From assembly GCA_020860025.1 (NCBI GenBank), contig JAJBVC010000145.1, positions 1-14,516 of the forward strand: DNA of 14,516 nt. Direction: 5' to 3'. Source of the DNA: Clostridiales bacterium. GTDB taxonomy: Bacteria; Bacillota; Clostridia; Oscillospirales; Acutalibacteraceae. This document shows positions 13,268-14,516 of this stretch, one piece after another (the stretch's first letter is position 1; each line of letters begins with the position of its first letter). The notes under the pieces are model-generated. The model made no database searches. It was not told where the DNA came from and saw only the letters and a program-made list of their open reading frames with translations. A program made the position numbers and the translations under genes.

Positions 13268-13816
13268 ACGGCAAAGGACGGAACTAACAGAGGCGGTGCA
13301 AGAGCCGGTGCAGGAAGAAAGCCGAAAGCAATCGCCGATAAAATATCAAGCGGAAATCCGGGCGGCAGGCCGCTTACGATAGTTTCTCTTGCTGATGAAG
13401 CAACCGAGCTTGTCGGTGAAGATATGCCGCCTGTAAAAGAATATATGAAAGCAAGACAGAAAGACGGTAAGGAGCTTTTATCACAGGAAATATATTGTGA
13501 GGTCTGGGAGTGGCTGAAACAGTATGGTTGTGAAAAACTTGTAATGCCACAGATACTTGAGCAGTTTGCAATGGTGTCCGCAAGGCTTATTCACTGCGAG
13601 GAGGCAATATCCGAATTCGGTTATCTCGTTAAAAAGGCTAACGGTTCAGCAGCGACCTCACCATATGTGACAATGAGTAACGAATATCGCCGTCAGGCAA
13701 ATCAACTGTATTACCAAATATATCAAATTGTGAAAGAAAACAGCTCTGTTGAGGTAGGCGGACTTTCGTCATCAAACGATGTTATGGAGCAGCTTCTCAG
13801 AGCAAAGAAAGGATAA
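13268..13816 (+). CDS. Terminase small subunit, P27 type, apparent ACG start
   Basis: A 182-codon frame for the DNA-recognition subunit of the packaging motor. The N-terminal stretch KDGTNRGGARAGAGRKPKA, then SGNPGGRP, is characteristic of P27-family small terminases and lies well upstream of the first ATG (13424). Relatives begin M-A-K-D-G; here the matching codon at 13268 is ACG. GGAGG at 13254-13258 is ideally spaced (9 bases) for it, a TAA stop lies at 13250-13252, and no ATG, GTG or TTG occurs in frame between. The gene therefore starts at ACG with low efficiency, or lost its start by a T-to-C change, or carries a sequencing error. A start at 13424 would remove 52 residues, including the basic DNA-binding lead. 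The rest of the frame is intact. Confidence 0.82.
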   Translation, partial: TAKDGTNRGGARAGAGRKPKAIADKISSGNPGGRPLTIVSLADEATELVGEDMPPVKEYMKARQKDGKELLSQEIYCEVWEWLKQYGCEKLVMPQILEQFAMVSARLIHCEEAISEFGYLVKKANGSAATSPYVTMSNEYRRQANQLYYQIYQIVKENSSVEVGGLSSSNDVMEQLLRAKKG

Positions 13817-13820
13817 GATT

Positions 13821-14399
13821 ATGAATATGACAAGTGAAATGCAGCTTGTAGCTGTTGAAAAATTGATACCATATGTAAATAATGCTCGGACGCACTCGCC
13901 GGAACAGGTTAATAAACTGCGTTCATCCCTTCGTGAATTCGGTTTCATAAACCCGATAATAATCGACCACGAATATAATGTGCTTTGCGGTCACGGCAGA
14001 CTGCTTGCCGCAAAAGAAGAAAATTACACGGAAGTTCCGTGTGTTTATGTCGACCACTTAAGTGATGCACAAAAGAAAGCATATATACTTGCAGATAACA
14101 GAATGGCACTTGACGCAGGCTGGGACGATGAGCTTTTGGCTGTTGAAAAGGCAGAGTTAGAAGAACTCGGCTTTGACTTAGGATTAACGGGATTTGACGA
14201 AAAAGAACTAAGCGATTTGTTTAATACAAACGAAAATGATACAAAAGATGATGATTTTGACCTCTCAGCTGCTTTGGAAAAGCGTCATTCGTACAGCGTG
14301 GTGATGTGTGGACTGTCGGAAAACACAAGGCAGCCGAGGTGTCCGGCGGAAAAGGAAGCAGCGATTACGGAAGCGTTACGGTATTTTGGGATGATATAG
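13821..14399 (+). CDS. ParB-domain protein, methyltransferase half lost
   Basis: A 192-residue protein. Residues 1-135 form a ParB/sulfiredoxin-like domain with NARTHS (21-26), GFINPIII (41-48), GHGRLLAA (57-64) and the ADNRMAL block (91-97). In related phages this domain is the N-terminal half of a ParB-DNA adenine methyltransferase encoded beside terminase. Here the frame shifts after Glu153 at the AAAA run 14278-14281. In the -1 register the conserved-looking linker ASFVQRGDVWTVGKHK resumes (14282-14329), followed by an unfamiliar tail ending at TAA 14414. No methyltransferase motif (for example DPPY) appears. The gene is thus both frameshifted and truncated, probably a decayed remnant of the fusion. 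AAAGGA precedes ATG 13821 by 7 bases, and the gene follows the terminase gene by 4. Confidence 0.75.
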   Translation: MNMTSEMQLVAVEKLIPYVNNARTHSPEQVNKLRSSLREFGFINPIIIDHEYNVLCGHGRLLAAKEENYTEVPCVYVDHLSDAQKKAYILADNRMALDAGWDDELLAVEKAELEELGFDLGLTGFDEKELSDLFNTNENDTKDDDFDLSAALEKRHSYSVVMCGLSENTRQPRCPAEKEAAITEALRYFGMI

Positions 14400-14416
14400 T
14401 CCAATATATAATTTAA
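14282..14416 (+). pseudogene. Out-of-frame continuation of the ParB-methyltransferase
   Basis: Reading from GCG 14282 gives ASFVQRGDVWTVGKHK, the expected linker between ParB and methyltransferase domains, which normally leads to a CGDS/T-type motif. After Lys at 14329 the sequence changes to a 28-residue tail containing GGKGSSDYG and VFWDDIVQYI that I do not recognise. This suggests a one-base deletion and, separately, a junction with foreign DNA near 14330. Confidence 0.5.
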
Positions 14417-14428
14417 AAATATTTTATC

Positions 14429-14466
14429 ACAGCGGCAAAGCAGAACTCTTGCCGCTGTATTTTATT
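14429..14466 (+). terminator. Intrinsic terminator after the ParB remnant
   Basis: ACAGCGGCAA (14429-14438) and TTGCCGCTGT (14449-14458) form a perfect 10-bp stem with a 10-base loop, followed by ATTTTATTG. The T-run is interrupted by A but the stem is strong. It would end transcription of the packaging genes here, which an intact phage late operon would not be expected to do. Confidence 0.65.
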
Positions 14467-14485
14467 GTTCGGCAATAGCTGAAAA

Positions 14486-14504
14486 CCCCCGGTTCTACCG
14501 GGGG
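14486..14504. mobile_element. Hairpin resembling an IS200/IS605 end
   Basis: CCCCCGG (14486-14492) and CCGGGGG (14498-14504) form a perfect 7-bp stem with loop TTCTA and no U-tract. Short subterminal hairpins of this kind are recognised by the Y1 transposase of IS200/IS605 elements. No transposase gene is visible before the edge, so this rests on shape only. Confidence 0.35.
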
Positions 14505-14516
14505 AAACAGAAAGCT

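Noticed and set aside
13227..13382. 51-codon frame overlapping the terminase start in another register
   Set aside because: It has no ribosome binding site, its composition is unlike a folded protein, and the overlapping frame matches small terminase proteins.
14486..14504. Reading the CCCCCGG/CCGGGGG hairpin as a transcription terminator
   Set aside because: No T-run follows on either strand, and a good terminator already lies 28 bases upstream.

Overview
The window is a prophage replication-to-packaging segment from a low-GC Gram-positive host, most likely a gut-type Clostridia species (Oscillospiraceae/Lachnospiraceae-like). The basis is strong GGAGG ribosome binding sites, AT-rich codon use, and a gene set that I recognise from prophages of that group: DUF2800, Enc34-type ssDNA-binding protein, family A DNA polymerase, P4-type primase/helicase, VRR-NUC, SNF2 helicase, late activator, HNH and terminase. 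No integrase, capsid, tail or lysis gene lies inside the window, so the element runs beyond the right edge or is degraded there.

Layout. 1-731 (-) is an unrecognised accessory gene cut by the left edge; it is AT-rich and has its own promoter and an operator-like dyad. 732-1160 is a non-coding control region ending in a structured leader with an intrinsic terminator and a hairpin that can cover the ribosome binding site. 1161-1766 (+) is a sigma-70 region 4-like regulator with a cysteine cluster, followed by a bidirectional terminator. 1808-6165 (-) is a tight early operon, read right to left: small unknown protein, rrp5-like protein, DUF2800 RecB-like nuclease, ssDNA-binding protein, DNA polymerase. 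6166-6481 is a divergent intergenic region with three copies of a 32-bp bipartite element, two of which form a 92-bp dyad. 6482-11858 (+) is the second early operon: deoxyribosyltransferase-like protein, primase/helicase, a gap with four iteron-like sites (candidate origin), YozE-like protein, VRR-NUC nuclease, SNF2 helicase, small unknown protein, and a late transcription activator. 11871-12001 holds the late promoter, with 10-bp phased repeats and a leader hairpin. 12027-12419 (+) is the packaging HNH nuclease. 12424-13040 (-) is a Phd/Doc toxin-antitoxin cassette in antisense orientation. 13142-13250 is a probable cos region. 13268-13816 (+) is the terminase small subunit, which apparently starts at ACG. 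13821-14399 (+) is a ParB-domain protein that has lost its usual methyltransferase half. The right edge carries a terminator and an IS200/IS605-like hairpin.

How the parts fit. The polymerase, ssDNA-binding protein, RecB-like nuclease, primase/helicase, VRR-NUC and SNF2 helicase make a nearly self-sufficient replication and recombination set. The last gene of the early operon then probably turns on the late promoter just downstream, which drives the HNH and terminase packaging genes across the cos site. The points most worth a second look are the switch-like leader at 960-1160, the two different repeat-rich control regions (6283-6432 and 9114-9301), the ACG start of the terminase gene, and the frameshifted, truncated ParB-methyltransferase gene. 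Family assignments rest on motif recognition from memory; no database search was run.
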